Counted from the first letter of the stretch, positions 45,440 through 54,794 are shown. The stretch: 64,000 bases of DNA from Citrobacter freundii (GCF_011077955.1 NZ_JAALBX010000011.1:90442-154441); one strand, 5' to 3'. The notes: generated by a model not told the origin, from the letters alone. Numbers and translations: made by a program.

Positions 45440-46078
45440 GTCAACACTCCTTTGTAAATACAGGGTTTAAAGAAACAGGGATGATCGTAGCAAAGCTTAT
45501 TTAATGGCAGTGATATGCTTTGCTTGTTGATTACCACATAGATTATCTTGCTGGATTGTAAGTCACAACTAGTGATAAATTTTTATTTAAGAGCTTTTTA
45601 TCAATAAAAGTCTCTGTAATGGCTTTTTTGAGACCCGGTTTGCTATAAATTACGGGTGGTTTGTAAAATTTATTATATTTCAATAAGATATGCTGTTTTG
45701 TTTTCTGGAATTTACGAGCCTGTTTAACCATGTTTTGGCATTTTTAGTAGAGGATGCTCATAAAGGCAGGATCTGGCAGGAAATGGAATAATTTATGCTA
45801 TACATCGCTAATTGGCAGTATAAAACGCCAGTGAGAAAAGCGAGTAAAAAGAGGGTTTTCTGCATAACCATGCAAAATCACGTGTTGTGCAGTCACGTTG
45901 ACGCTTATCATTCCTTTGCATCAGCCCGCTCACTTCCTTTGGAGACAGGAAAAACTATTCAGCAAGCCGATAAATTAAATAATACTGGGGTGATTCGTTA
46001 ATTTACTTCAGCCACAACGTATGGATACCTTAAAAAAACGCCATTATTATCCCTCAAAACGTTATCGGGATGACACCA
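45440..46078. other. AT-rich gap where stpA would be expected
   Basis: In E. coli stpA lies beside alaE. No stpA-like frame is present here. Two short open frames (45543-45731 minus and 45795-46001 plus) have no ribosome binding site and no family resemblance, so I do not call them. The sequence is AT-rich with no clear hairpin. Confidence 0.55.
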
Positions 46079-46414
46079 ATGAATTTGCGTGAGATAAGTT
46101 GGCGGCTGGCACATATTATTGTTGAGTTAATGCATGATGCGCCGCTTAATAAAAAATTACTGTATGTCTATTTTAATGAACTGGTGGATCTGGATGAGCA
46201 GTCGTTGCCAGAAAATCTGGCCCACGATCTCAAAAATATAAAATCTCTATTTAGTCACCCGCAGGCGGTCTCGCTGGATAAATTAAGCGAGTCAGAATTA
46301 ATCTATTTGGCTAAACGGATTATCTTGTTACAGTCAGAAGTCAGCTATCAAGCGGGTCTTGAGGCGGCGAGCGGGCTTTCAGATGAAAAAGAGGCATACC
46401 GCCTGAGCCAGTAG
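46079..46414 (+). CDS. Small helical protein of unknown function
   Basis: 111 residues, mostly predicted alpha helix, rich in Leu and Glu, with no signal peptide or TM segment. I do not recognise the family. The ATG at 46079 has GGGA eight bases upstream; an ATG three codons earlier has none. The frame is uninterrupted and base composition is like the neighbours, so a real gene is likely. The 199 bp after it to yqaE show no other gene. Confidence 0.6.
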   Translation: MNLREISWRLAHIIVELMHDAPLNKKLLYVYFNELVDLDEQSLPENLAHDLKNIKSLFSHPQAVSLDKLSESELIYLAKRIILLQSEVSYQAGLEAASGLSDEKEAYRLSQ

Positions 46415-46613
46415 CGACAACGGTAATTAAAATAAATGAACAGGAAATAGTAAAAATCCTAAATAAATGCAGTCAGGCGTACTGATATCACTCTTTCATT
46501 TTCTCCAATGAGAGCGGGTAAAGAAATGTCATGGTAGTGGCGCTTTGCAAATGGCAGGCTAAACTTTCTGGAAATGATGTTTTATAAACACCTGCATATA
46601 AGGGAGATAAGAA

Positions 46614-46772
46614 ATGGGTTTCTGGAGAATTGTTATTACTATTCTTTTACCACCGCTTGGCGTATTAATGGGTAAAGGTTTTGGCTGGGCGTTTATTCTT
46701 AATATTTTACTGACACTGCTTGGTTATATTCCGGGTCTGATTCACGCCTTTTGGGTGCAGTCTCGTGCCTGA
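46614..46772 (+). CDS. yqaE: YqaE, Pmp3-family membrane peptide
   Basis: The 52-codon frame reads MGFWRIVITILLPPLGVLMG and continues with a second hydrophobic segment (FILNILLTLLGYIPGLIHAFW). This is the two-TM Pmp3/UPF0057 family; E. coli YqaE sits in the same neighbourhood. Yeast Pmp3 affects membrane potential, but the bacterial role is not known. The ribosome binding site is AAGGGAGATAAGAA. Confidence 0.92.
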   Translation: MGFWRIVITILLPPLGVLMGKGFGWAFILNILLTLLGYIPGLIHAFWVQSRA

Positions 46773-46789
46773 CCACATGCCTGAGTAAC

Positions 46790-46864
46790 CTGCGCGGCTT
46801 AGCTGCCTGCTGAGCCGCGTTTCCTTGCTGCCTGACTTTTTCTTCCTGCCTGACTTTTCCTTCC
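46790..46864 (+). repeat. Hairpin and 18-bp tandem repeat after yqaE
   Basis: A GC-rich stem CGCGGCT / AGCCGCG (about 46794-46819) likely ends yqaE transcription. It is followed by two adjacent 18-bp copies, TGCCTGACTTTTTCTTCC (46829-46846) and the same with one change (46847-46864). The remaining 190 bp to ansB hold no gene. Confidence 0.65.
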
Positions 46865-47055
46865 CGCCTTAAATTCGCGCGCACGGCAGAATACGCTGTT
46901 GTCGCAGTTAAATGCTCTGCTATCCCTCCTTTTTGGTATCTGCCTCTAAAAATTAGAATTTTCTAAGTCAAATGGATGGTTAAGAGCGTTTAATCACATT
47001 TTTTGTAGGGTTATTAAGGATAATTCGCCAAAACAAAAAACCGATGGAGATTCAC

Positions 47056-48102
47056 ATGACGTTATTTAAGAAGACTTTTTTGGCGGCTTTTGTGATGGGA
47101 TGCAGCAGCGCCGCCCTGGCTTTACCCCATATCACCATTCTGGCAACGGGTGGGACCATTGCTGGCGGCGGTGCATCGGCCACGCAATCTTCCTACAAGG
47201 CCGGTAAAGTCACCGTGGAAAATCTGGTGGATGCGGTACCGGAATTAAAAACTCTCGCTCAAATCAAAGGCGAGCAAGTTGTCAGCATTGGTTCTCAGGA
47301 CATGAATGACGACGTATGGCTGACCCTTGCGAAGAAAATCAACGCAGATTGCGACAAGACCGACGGTTTTGTTATCACGCATGGCACCGACACCATGGAA
47401 GAGACCGCTTACTTCCTAGATTTAACCGTCAAATGCAATAAGCCTGTAGTGATGGTTGGAGCGATGCGTCCTTCCACGGCGATGAGCGCTGACGGCCCGT
47501 TTAACCTCTATAACGCGGTGATCACCGCAACCGATCCGCACTCCGCTAATCGCGGCGTACTGGTGGCGATGAACGATACGGTTATTGACGGGCGCGATGT
47601 AACGAAAAGTAATACCACCGATGTCGCGACTTTCCATGGCGTTAATTATGGACCGCTGGGGTATATCCATAACGGTAAAGTTGATTACCAGCGCTCGCCA
47701 GAGCGTAAGCACACCACCCAGACGCCGTTTAACGTGAATAATCTGACGGAATTGCCGAAAGTGGGCATCGTTTATAACTACGCTAACGCCTCAGAGTTAC
47801 CGGTCAAAGCGCTGGTGGATGGCGGCTTTAAAGGTATCGTGAGCGCAGGCGTAGGTAACGGGAACATGTATAAAACCGTGTTTGATAGCCTTGCGACCGC
47901 GGCCCACAACGGTATTGCCGTAGTGCGCTCCTCTCGCGTGCCAACCGGTTCCACCACCGAGGATGCGGAAGTGGATGATGCCAAATATGGATTTGTGGCT
48001 TCCGGCACGCTGAACCCACAAAAAGCGCGCATTCTTTTACAGTTGGCCTTAACCCAGACCAACGATCCAAAACAGATCCAAACGATGTTTAATCAGTACT
48101 AA
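47056..48102 (+). CDS. ansB: L-asparaginase II (periplasmic)
   Basis: High-affinity exported asparaginase. A signal peptide of about 22 residues ends at AALALP. The catalytic Thr is in ITILATGGTIAGGG; the second catalytic motif is DGFVITHGTDTMEETAYFLDLTV with the Thr-Asp-Lys triad continued in VGAMRPSTAMSADGP. The tail VASGTLNPQKARILLQLALTQT is conserved. The ATG at 47056 follows GGAGA; another ATG lies at 47044. In E. coli ansB is far from this locus, so synteny is broken here. Confidence 0.93.
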   Translation: MTLFKKTFLAAFVMGCSSAALALPHITILATGGTIAGGGASATQSSYKAGKVTVENLVDAVPELKTLAQIKGEQVVSIGSQDMNDDVWLTLAKKINADCDKTDGFVITHGTDTMEETAYFLDLTVKCNKPVVMVGAMRPSTAMSADGPFNLYNAVITATDPHSANRGVLVAMNDTVIDGRDVTKSNTTDVATFHGVNYGPLGYIHNGKVDYQRSPERKHTTQTPFNVNNLTELPKVGIVYNYANASELPVKALVDGGFKGIVSAGVGNGNMYKTVFDSLATAAHNGIAVVRSSRVPTGSTTEDAEVDDAKYGFVASGTLNPQKARILLQLALTQTNDPKQIQTMFNQY

Positions 48103-48108
48103 GCATCA

Positions 48109-48131
48109 CCGGGGCCTGGAAGCAGGCCCCC
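48109..48131 (+). terminator. Hairpin after ansB
   Basis: GGGGCCTG / CAGGCCCC stem with a GAAG tetraloop, seven bases past the ansB stop. The T-run is short (CCTCT), so strength is uncertain. Confidence 0.7.
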
Positions 48132-48198
48132 TCTACGCTTAAGCGAGGCGCGGTAATATCATGAAATACTTGCCCGTCGCGCTAAGTGAAAATAATTC

Positions 48199-48406
48199 TT
48201 GCTAAAGAATTCAGGCACTGTATTATTGCCCTCGGTTTGTCAGACAGACCTTATTAAAGCAGTTTTAGTAAAGCAGTCCTCAGTTAGAGCGTTATCTCAG
48301 ATACCCCTTCTCATGAGTCTCCTTTTAAGCTTCTAAATAAGTAAATTCTGTAAAGCGAGCCATGATCTCCGCATTCGCGGTAAACAATTTTTTTGAGGAA
48401 GTATCT
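48199..48406 (+). promoter_or_regulatory. csp promoter and long cspA-type leader
   Basis: -35 TTGCTA (48199-48204) and -10 TATTAT (48221-48226), spacer 16 bp, lead to a leader of about 175 bases. Its beginning, CGGTTTGTCAGACAGACC and then TTAAAGCAG, closely parallels the start of the E. coli cspA leader including the cold box. In cspA this leader refolds with temperature and controls stability and translation; the same is inferred here. Confidence 0.72.
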
Positions 48407-48619
48407 ATGTCTAACAAAATGACTGGTTTAGTAAAATGGTTCAACGCTGATAAAGGCTTCGGCTTCATCACTCCGGACAATGGTGGCAAAGATGTGTTCG
48501 TACACTTCTCTGCAATTCAGAGCAATGGCTTCAAAGTTCTGGAAGATAACCAGAAAGTAGAATTCTCTATCGAGAACGGCGCTAAAGGCCCGGCTGCTGC
48601 GAACGTTATCGTTCTGTAA
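48407..48619 (+). CDS. Cold-shock protein, CspA family (CspG/CspB-like)
   Basis: 70 residues beginning [20 protein letters not shown], with RNP1 (KGFGFITP) and RNP2 (VFVHFSAI) nucleic-acid-binding motifs. The opening resembles E. coli CspG and CspB more than CspC or CspE. Together with the long leader this suggests a cold-inducible RNA chaperone. Which paralogue it is cannot be settled here. Confidence 0.93.
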   Translation: MSNKMTGLVKWFNADKGFGFITPDNGGKDVFVHFSAIQSNGFKVLEDNQKVEFSIENGAKGPAAANVIVL

Positions 48620-48685
48620 GCATTGCTACCACGCTTGATGTTAGGACAGCGAAGACGGTTTACCCGAGCACCTAAATAAAGCGAT

Positions 48686-48714
48686 AAAAACCCGCCATTG
48701 AGCGGGTTTTTTTA
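48686..48714 (+). terminator. csp terminator
   Basis: AAACCCGC / GCGGGTTT stem with a 6-base loop and a run of T, about 65 bp past the stop. Confidence 0.88.
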
Positions 48715-48937
48715 TGCCTGCGATTTACCGCCTCACCGCTTTTCATACCCGCGTTTTCACGCAAACACACGCATTCCCCTGTTAACCGAGACCGCAGCAG
48801 ACCCCGGTGAGTACGCCGCGTAATGAAATAATCCGCGCACTACTGACGTTGCATGACCCCCTTTATTTCCAGCCATATCCTTTAATTCTGCCTTTGTCTG
48901 ACATAGATGCCTTTCCTGCGTAAGGTTCATGAGGCTA

Positions 48938-48971
48938 TTGTTATAAATTTGTAATAAAAAGTTCTTACACT
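48938..48971 (+). promoter_or_regulatory. Pho box and -10 upstream of phoX
   Basis: TTGTTAT-AAAT-TTGTAAT (48938-48955) has the 7-4-7 direct-repeat layout of a PhoB box (consensus CTGTCAT-N4-CTGTCAT), five of seven bases matching in each half. A -10 TACACT (48966-48971) begins after a 10-bp gap, the usual Pho geometry in which the box replaces the -35. Confidence 0.7.
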
Positions 48972-49007
48972 GATTGCTTCTGATTACTTTACCGACAGGA
49001 AGCCATA

Positions 49008-50972
49008 ATGAGCAGACCTCTTAAGCCGCTGTTTAAACATGAACATAGCGATGAAATCAGTAACCGCAGCGCCAATCCCGTTTTCTCCGATGTTGCCAGC
49101 GCCTTTTTAAGCCGCCGCCGTTTTTTACAAATGGGCGTGGTGGCAGGTGCGGCGGTGTCGTTTCCCGCACTACTGAAATCGCAGGCGGCCTGGGCTGTTG
49201 AAAATGCCTTTGCGCGCCCGTCTTCGCTTGGTTTTACCAGTATTGCGGTCTCCACAGACGATACCGTGCGCGTGCCGGAAGGTTACGTGGCGCGTCCTTT
49301 TTACCGCTGGGGCGACGCGGTCGGCTTAAAAGGTAACATGCCGGAATTTAAACCTGATGGCAGCAATACCACCGACGAACAGGCGGCGCAGGCCGGTATG
49401 CATCACGATGGTATGGCCTGGTTTAGCCTGCCGCTGGGCAGTGACGATCCCCACCACGGGCTGCTTGCGATGAACCATGAGTACATTGATAACGGTCTGC
49501 TGTTTAAAGACGGTGCGGCGAACTGGAATATCGATAAAGTCCGCAAAGGACAGAACGCCATGGGGATTTCCGTTATCGAGGTGAAAAAAGAGGGCGATAG
49601 CTGGATGGTAGTGCGCCCGTCAACATTCGCGCGCCGCATCACCGTCAACACGCCGATGAAACTGACGGGGCCTGCAAAAAACCACGCGCTGATGAAAACC
49701 GATGCCGATCCGCAGGGCGAAACGGTGCTCGGAACAATGCAGAACTGTGCGAACGGCCACACGCCATGGGGTACCTATCTGACGTGTGAAGAAAACTGGT
49801 CGGATATTTTTGTGAAAAAAGCCGCGCCAAATGCCCTTGAAAAACGCTACGGCATTAGCGACAGCGATGATTCCTACCGCTGGAACGAAGTCGACCCGCG
49901 TTTTAGCGTTGACGCAACGCCGAATGAACCGAACCGTTTTGGCTGGGTGGTGGAAATCGACCCCTATGATCCGCAGTCCACCCCGCGTAAACATACGGCG
50001 CTCGGACGCTTTAAGCACGAAGGGGCGGCTATTACGCTGGCGGCGGACAATCGCGTAGTGGCCTACATGGGCGACGACCAGAAATTCGAATACATCTATA
50101 AATTCGTCTCTGCCAATAAATACGATGCCGGCAACCGTGACGCCGCCATGGGGTTGCTCTCTGAAGGCACGCTTTACGTGGCGAAGTTTAACGATGACGG
50201 CAGCGGAAACTGGCTCCCGCTTATCTATGGCCAAAATGGCCTTGATGAAAGCAATGGTTTCTCAAGCCAGGGCGAATTGCTTATCAAAACCCGTCTTGCC
50301 GCGGATGTGGTGGGGGCAACAAAAATGGATCGCCCGGAATGGATCGCCGTGGATCCACAAGCGGCAGGAAGTGTGTACTGTACGCTGACCAACAACAGCG
50401 ATCGCGGCAAAGAGGGGAAAGCGCCAGTAGATGCTGCCAACCCTCGCGCCAGTAACGTTTACGGGCATATCATGCACTGGACGGAAGAGAACAGCGATCC
50501 GGCTTCCACGGCTTTCAAATGGGATATTCTGGTGATGGGCGGTAAGCCGGACAGCACCGATGAAAAAGCAAAAGGCACCATGAAAGGCGCGGAGTTCGGC
50601 AGCCCCGACGGCTTGTCATTCGATCATCGCGGCGTGCTGTGGATCCAGACTGACGTATCATCAAGTACTATCAATAAAAAAGCGTATGAAGGGATGGGCA
50701 ATAATCAGATGCTCGCGACCGTGCCGGGCACAAATGAATATCGCCGTTTCCTGACCGGCCCTCGCGGCTGTGAAATTACCGGCATCGCCTTCACGCCAGA
50801 TAACCGCACGCTGTTTATTAATATTCAGCATCCGGGCGAGCCGGGGGACGATATCAGCGATCCGGCAAATCCAACGGCTGTGTCAACCTGGCCTGACGGT
50901 GATAAAAACGGTCGTCCGCGCTCCTCAACCGTGGTGATAGTGAAAAGCGACGGCGGGATCATCGGCAGCTAA
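49008..50972 (+). CDS. PhoX-family alkaline phosphatase, Tat-exported
   Basis: 654-residue DUF839/PhoX protein. The twin-arginine signal is SRRRFLQMGVVAGAAVSFPA (about residues 35-54). In the mature part, GHTPWGTYLTCEENW carries a conserved Cys and Glu residues of the metal site and EGAAITLAADNRVVAYMGDDQKFEYIYKF is another family block. Known PhoX enzymes use calcium and iron and release phosphate from many monoesters. Export by Tat fits cofactor loading in the cytosol. The Pho box upstream supports induction by phosphate starvation. Confidence 0.9.
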   Translation: MSRPLKPLFKHEHSDEISNRSANPVFSDVASAFLSRRRFLQMGVVAGAAVSFPALLKSQAAWAVENAFARPSSLGFTSIAVSTDDTVRVPEGYVARPFYRWGDAVGLKGNMPEFKPDGSNTTDEQAAQAGMHHDGMAWFSLPLGSDDPHHGLLAMNHEYIDNGLLFKDGAANWNIDKVRKGQNAMGISVIEVKKEGDSWMVVRPSTFARRITVNTPMKLTGPAKNHALMKTDADPQGETVLGTMQNCANGHTPWGTYLTCEENWSDIFVKKAAPNALEKRYGISDSDDSYRWNEVDPRFSVDATPNEPNRFGWVVEIDPYDPQSTPRKHTALGRFKHEGAAITLAADNRVVAYMGDDQKFEYIYKFVSANKYDAGNRDAAMGLLSEGTLYVAKFNDDGSGNWLPLIYGQNGLDESNGFSSQGELLIKTRLAADVVGATKMDRPEWIAVDPQAAGSVYCTLTNNSDRGKEGKAPVDAANPRASNVYGHIMHWTEENSDPASTAFKWDILVMGGKPDSTDEKAKGTMKGAEFGSPDGLSFDHRGVLWIQTDVSSSTINKKAYEGMGNNQMLATVPGTNEYRRFLTGPRGCEITGIAFTPDNRTLFINIQHPGEPGDDISDPANPTAVSTWPDGDKNGRPRSSTVVIVKSDGGIIGS

Positions 50973-50998
50973 AAAAAACGGCCTCTCAGGAGGCCGTT
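50971..50998. terminator. Terminator between phoX and cigR
   Basis: AACGGCCTC / GAGGCCGTT stem with a TCAG loop and eight A before it, positioned between convergent genes. The A-run makes it strongest for the minus-strand cigR transcript. Confidence 0.85.
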
Positions 50999-51015
50999 AT
51001 TCATATGGTGAGTCT

Positions 51016-51546
51016 CTAATCAAATACGCCGTTGATAATAGCGGTTACCACCGCCGTACTGAGCGCAATCAAAACTAAATCATCGCCGACGATGCGCCAT
51101 TCATAGCCGGGGTAATAAGGCAGACTGTCGCGCATTGAAGCTGGAACGGTTTTTTTCGCAATGCCCGGAGGCAGTGGTTTACCGCGTGCCAGATTTTTGG
51201 CTATACCCGGCGGCAGCGATTCATAGCCGGTTAACCCGTAATTCACCGCAAGCTGGCGGGCCGTGTGGAAACTGATATCTGTTTCAACATGATCCGGTTT
51301 ACCGTAATTTTTTCGTTTATCCATAGCGTCTTTCTGGGACGGGTTCTCGGCGTTGCCGCGATGACCGTTATTACCCTGCTTGCCGCTATTGCCGTGATTA
51401 CCGCCATTATTGCCATGGTTACCGCTATTACCATTGCCGCCGCCATTCCCGTTTCCGCTTCCCGGATTGGCCATAACCGGCGAGGCGAGAAGGGAGAACG
51501 AAATAACAACCGCTAAAGCAAGGTGTAAACGACGATGAGTAAACAT
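51016..51546 (-). CDS. CigR-family protein
   Basis: 176 residues with a signal peptide ending at PVMANP. A Gly/Asn/His-rich low-complexity region (about residues 28-66) follows, and then the conserved domain GLTGYESLPPGIAKNLARGKPLPPGIAKKTVPASM. The C-terminal segment GDDLVLIALSTAVVTAIINGVF is hydrophobic. This matches Salmonella CigR, an SPI-3 protein with anti-virulence action there. No virulence role is implied here; homologues occur widely in enterics, and the RcnB-like tail suggests a periplasmic function. Confidence 0.8.
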   Translation of the reverse strand: MFTHRRLHLALAVVISFSLLASPVMANPGSGNGNGGGNGNSGNHGNNGGNHGNSGKQGNNGHRGNAENPSQKDAMDKRKNYGKPDHVETDISFHTARQLAVNYGLTGYESLPPGIAKNLARGKPLPPGIAKKTVPASMRDSLPYYPGYEWRIVGDDLVLIALSTAVVTAIINGVFD

Positions 51547-52186
51547 AAGGTATTCCTTCTTCTTGCAGATACATTCTGACGGTAAGCCCGCTACGGTTAA
51601 AACACAATGTTATGAATTCCTGGATTCTTTGATATTAAGCATATCGGGTAAAGTAAAATGCAGAAACGTGACCGCAGCGATTCTATTTCTGTGTAAAAAA
51701 ATACCTTGAGTGGTTTGCAGTGCTGTGCAGTCAATGAAAAAGCGATGAAAACTATTAAGTATTTTTTGTTTAACTAACTGATAGTAAAGTGATTAAACAA
51801 AGGGTTGGGAATGTTGTGAGTCGATTAAAAGGTAACGATAAATTCGCTTATTGTTATTGCTTTGCCGGGTAATAATTTTCTGCTCACTTATTTTACCGTG
51901 ATTTGTTAGCCGGTTTTTTTAAACAGCGACGATATTTATAGCCAATAACGATTACCTGATGGTGAAAGCGTACAGACAGAGCGCGTAAATCTCCCCAACC
52001 AAAATAGAGCAATGTTTGGCTTATCGCTTTTAACAGAAGCCATAAACTACTCAATAAAAACACCGGTGGTTAATTAAAGTAGCGGTGTGAATCCATCCCA
52101 TTGCCCTGCACAATAATTTAGATGCCTTTCAGACGTTGAATGTGATGAGGCTTGATCACTTTTCGCAAGGATGAAGAGAGGCAAAA
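51547..52186. other. AT-rich non-coding stretch
   Basis: About 640 bp between cigR and the next terminator. No frame with a ribosome binding site or family resemblance was seen on either strand, and no clear repeat. It holds the cigR promoter. Confidence 0.55.
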
Positions 52187-52220
52187 AAAAGCCCGCAAGG
52201 CACAAGTTTTGCGGGCTTTT
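52187..52220. terminator. Terminator downstream of the COG4705 gene
   Basis: Twelve-base arms AAAAGCCCGCAA and TTGCGGGCTTTT pair across a 10-base loop. It can act in both directions and lies 70 bp past the minus-strand stop at 52290. Confidence 0.85.
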
Positions 52221-52289
52221 GGGTTGAGTTCCTGGTGTCGAGCCCAATTTCAGGGCGAAAAGTAAAGCCGGGTACTTCGGGACAGCACT

Positions 52290-53060
52290 TTACACAGATG
52301 CTTCTTTTACGGCCGCACGCTGTGGAATAACAAACAGGCAAGCGATGATAAACGCGCCTAATGCCAGTGATGCGCTATAGCGGCTGAGTTCCATACCACC
52401 CTCTGAAAGGGGTTTATCGAGGAAATCGCCCACTACCGCACCCAATGGGCGGGTTAGAATAAAGGCGCTCCAGAACAGTATTGTGCGTGAAATTTTGGTA
52501 AACCAGTAGAGCAGGGCAATGACTGCCAGCGCACCGACAAACAACAGGATGCCGCCGTCGTAACCGAAACCTTCGGTATCCGCCGTCCAGTCACCCAGTG
52601 CGGTACCGAGCGTTTGGGAAAACATAATGGTGACCCAGTAAAAGATTTCCGTACGTGAATTATTCACTGAGCTCACCGCGATACTGCCGCAGACCATGCG
52701 CCAGACTAACAGCGAAAGAATAAGTAAACTGCTTAGCAGCAGCGTGCCGCCTAAATAACCAATGCCGAGGGAACGATCGGCGAAGTCAGCAAGCGTTGTG
52801 CCGACCGTAGTCGTTGCGACGACCGTAAACCAGTACACCCATTTGTTATAAGTTTTGTGGCGGATCTGGATAACGGCTGCGGCCAGAAAAATAACGGCAA
52901 AAATCAGCGTTCCGGTCATATAACCCAGATTCATTGACATGGTAACGGCATCGCCACCCGTCTCGCCAAGCGTCGTGGCGGCGATTTTGATAATCCAGAA
53001 GCCCAGAGTGATTGCAGGGACCTTGCTGAGGTGTGATGAAACGGCATTATTGTTATGCAT
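52290..53060 (-). CDS. COG4705-type membrane protein with four internal repeats
   Basis: 256-residue membrane protein with about eight TM helices. Four repeats share an aromatic start and a conserved G-x-x-x-x-D element: IKIAATTLGETGGDAV, VVATTTVGTTLADFA, IMFSQTLGTALGDWT and FILTRPLGAVVGDFL. I know this as the uncharacterised COG4705 family. The repeated Thr, Gly and Asp at helix starts suggest a cation-binding channel or carrier, which is inference. It stands alone with its own terminator. Confidence 0.72.
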   Translation of the reverse strand: MHNNNAVSSHLSKVPAITLGFWIIKIAATTLGETGGDAVTMSMNLGYMTGTLIFAVIFLAAAVIQIRHKTYNKWVYWFTVVATTTVGTTLADFADRSLGIGYLGGTLLLSSLLILSLLVWRMVCGSIAVSSVNNSRTEIFYWVTIMFSQTLGTALGDWTADTEGFGYDGGILLFVGALAVIALLYWFTKISRTILFWSAFILTRPLGAVVGDFLDKPLSEGGMELSRYSASLALGAFIIACLFVIPQRAAVKEASV

Positions 53061-53790
53061 AGCTTTGCTCCGGGCGCGTCCGGGATAGACGACATCGTTG
53101 CAATCTAAACTAGTAACCTTAAGAAAAAATTAACTATCGCAATTAATAATTTTAACAAATGAATCACGCGAGACATGATTAAAAGGTGAGATCGCGGGTT
53201 AATTGGTAACACAAATGCTGATTAACCAACTGATATCTGGATGTAAAACCTTCACAAGAAATGACGGACTGCTGTGCTTAAAAGAAATGCATCAGCCAAA
53301 TGCGCGATAAATATTTTGTAAAGCTGACCGATTTTTAGATTCACACAAGACGATAAAAGTCATGCTTCAACATTACTTGGGACACACTATAAAGCAGCGT
53401 TTTGCATGCAGAGGTTTATCGTTTATCACGGTGAGCCGCTTTTGGTACTACTTTTCGCGTATCGGCGTATGTTTATCCATTGTCCCAGCGAAAGGAAGTG
53501 GCTTTTAAAGCAAAAGACGCGAAAAGCATTAACGGTGTGATTTACTCGCTTTCAGAATCTGGGCGGTTATCTCGGGTAATCATCATTCTGGATTTTTAGG
53601 GTGGTGGGGTTTGAATGCCGTATAAGCCAGTTACTTTTTTACTCCATAAAAGTTATTTCACATACGGTATATCGGACATTTTCTCCCGTCGCGGTATTGA
53701 CGGGATAACGAACGTCCGACAGTGAATCCCCATATAATACTTTTAGGGAGCTGTTTGAAAACCTTCACATTTCCCTGTGATGAAGAGGCT
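53061..53790. other. 730-bp AT-rich boundary stretch without genes
   Basis: No supported frame, hairpin terminator or long repeat on either strand. It separates the single-gene region from the orphan membrane protein and the ZorAB operon, and could contain an island boundary, but I see no duplicated end sequence. Confidence 0.5.
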
Positions 53791-54507
53791 TTATCTTGCT
53801 ATTTTAGTTCGCTCATTTTTACTGATTCTGATCTGATTGGGATCAAGATGATCGAGTAAATCAATAAGTGCATGTTGCAATTTTTTTAACCGACCACGAT
53901 AGCCTTGTAAATCTGTCGTCATTTTAATAACTTCTTTTTTTAACTCCTCAAATAAAAATTCGTTGCAGAATGCCTCTTTTTTTAAAAATTCACCATATCC
54001 TATGCAATTATATCCTTTGTCCATTTTAATTAGCATCTGCTCGCCAATAGCTCTTTGCTCTCCAGCAAAGAAGATAAAGTTTTGTCCATAACTATCTGTT
54101 TGTATTAATGAATAGATATTGCTCTGTAACTCAGAAAGTTTCAGCGTCTTGATATCATTTTCAAGGTTAAGGAACTGAACATCAATACGAGCTGCTTCAG
54201 TCCATGCAAAAAATTGAGCTACCAGAAAGACAGTGTTATCTATGACATACTTTCTGTTTCGGTCACTTCCATTATGATAGTACCTTTCGATGAAACTACA
54301 TTCCAGTATATTATAAATCCGACTTTGCAAGTCAGCGGCCGATCTAATCAATGGTTCCAGATAGTATTGATGTTTTTTCTGGGCTTCGATGCTGTTATTT
54401 AACTTATTGATCCGGTTCTGGTTTAAAGTGGTGATGCCTACAGAAATCACAACAGAAGCGACAGCAAAAACACCACCAATGATACTGGAAACTAATGTAA
54501 CGTTCAT
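53791..54507 (-). CDS. Orphan one-TM protein of unknown function, AT-rich
   Basis: 238 residues with an N-terminal TM segment (about residues 4-26, VTLVSSIIGGVFAVASVVISVGI) and a long cytosolic helical part with a basic C-terminus (NERTKIAR). I do not recognise the family. Coding sequence is clearly more AT-rich than the core genes (many AAA, ATT and TTT codons), which points to horizontal transfer. GAGACC precedes the ATG. It is 340 bp from the ZorAB-like operon and probably has its own promoter, but could be a further member of the defence neighbourhood. Confidence 0.7.
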   Translation of the reverse strand: MNVTLVSSIIGGVFAVASVVISVGITTLNQNRINKLNNSIEAQKKHQYYLEPLIRSAADLQSRIYNILECSFIERYYHNGSDRNRKYVIDNTVFLVAQFFAWTEAARIDVQFLNLENDIKTLKLSELQSNIYSLIQTDSYGQNFIFFAGEQRAIGEQMLIKMDKGYNCIGYGEFLKKEAFCNEFLFEELKKEVIKMTTDLQGYRGRLKKLQHALIDLLDHLDPNQIRISKNERTKIAR

Positions 54508-54761
54508 AATGGTCTCTTTTTTTAAGCGTATAGTTATTTTAAACTTAATTGATACACTTTTACCCTGACAGCAGCCACATTCCTGATAAGGCCAGTGATA
54601 AGCTCGTCTTGATATGGGCTATGTGATGGCAGCACCGCCTCAATGATTTACAGCGTTAACGTTAACCGGGTGCGCGTATTGTTATTCAATGTGGCTTTTA
54701 TAAACACGCCGGTAAAGGATGCCCATTTTAATTCCATAATAAATCGTAAATTGCTGTTCTC

Positions 54762-54794
54762 AGCCATCAGTCAATATTCGTTTGGCTGATGGCT
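54762..54794. other. Hairpin after the ZorAB-like operon
   Basis: Nine-base arms AGCCATCAG and CTGATGGCT pair across a 15-base loop, 54 bp past the last stop of the operon. There is no T-run on the minus strand, so it may be a processing or stability element rather than an intrinsic terminator. The rest of 54508-54847 shows nothing else. Confidence 0.5.

Noticed and set aside
45543..45731. 62-codon lysine-rich frame on the minus strand
   Set aside because: AT-rich sequence generates such frames by chance; no ribosome binding site was found upstream of 45731.
45795..46001. 68-codon frame on the plus strand
   Set aside because: Weak start context and no family resemblance; left as non-coding.
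54655..54668. GTTAACGTTAAC palindrome between the orphan gene and the operon
   Set aside because: A short AT-rich palindrome with no promoter context; likely chance.
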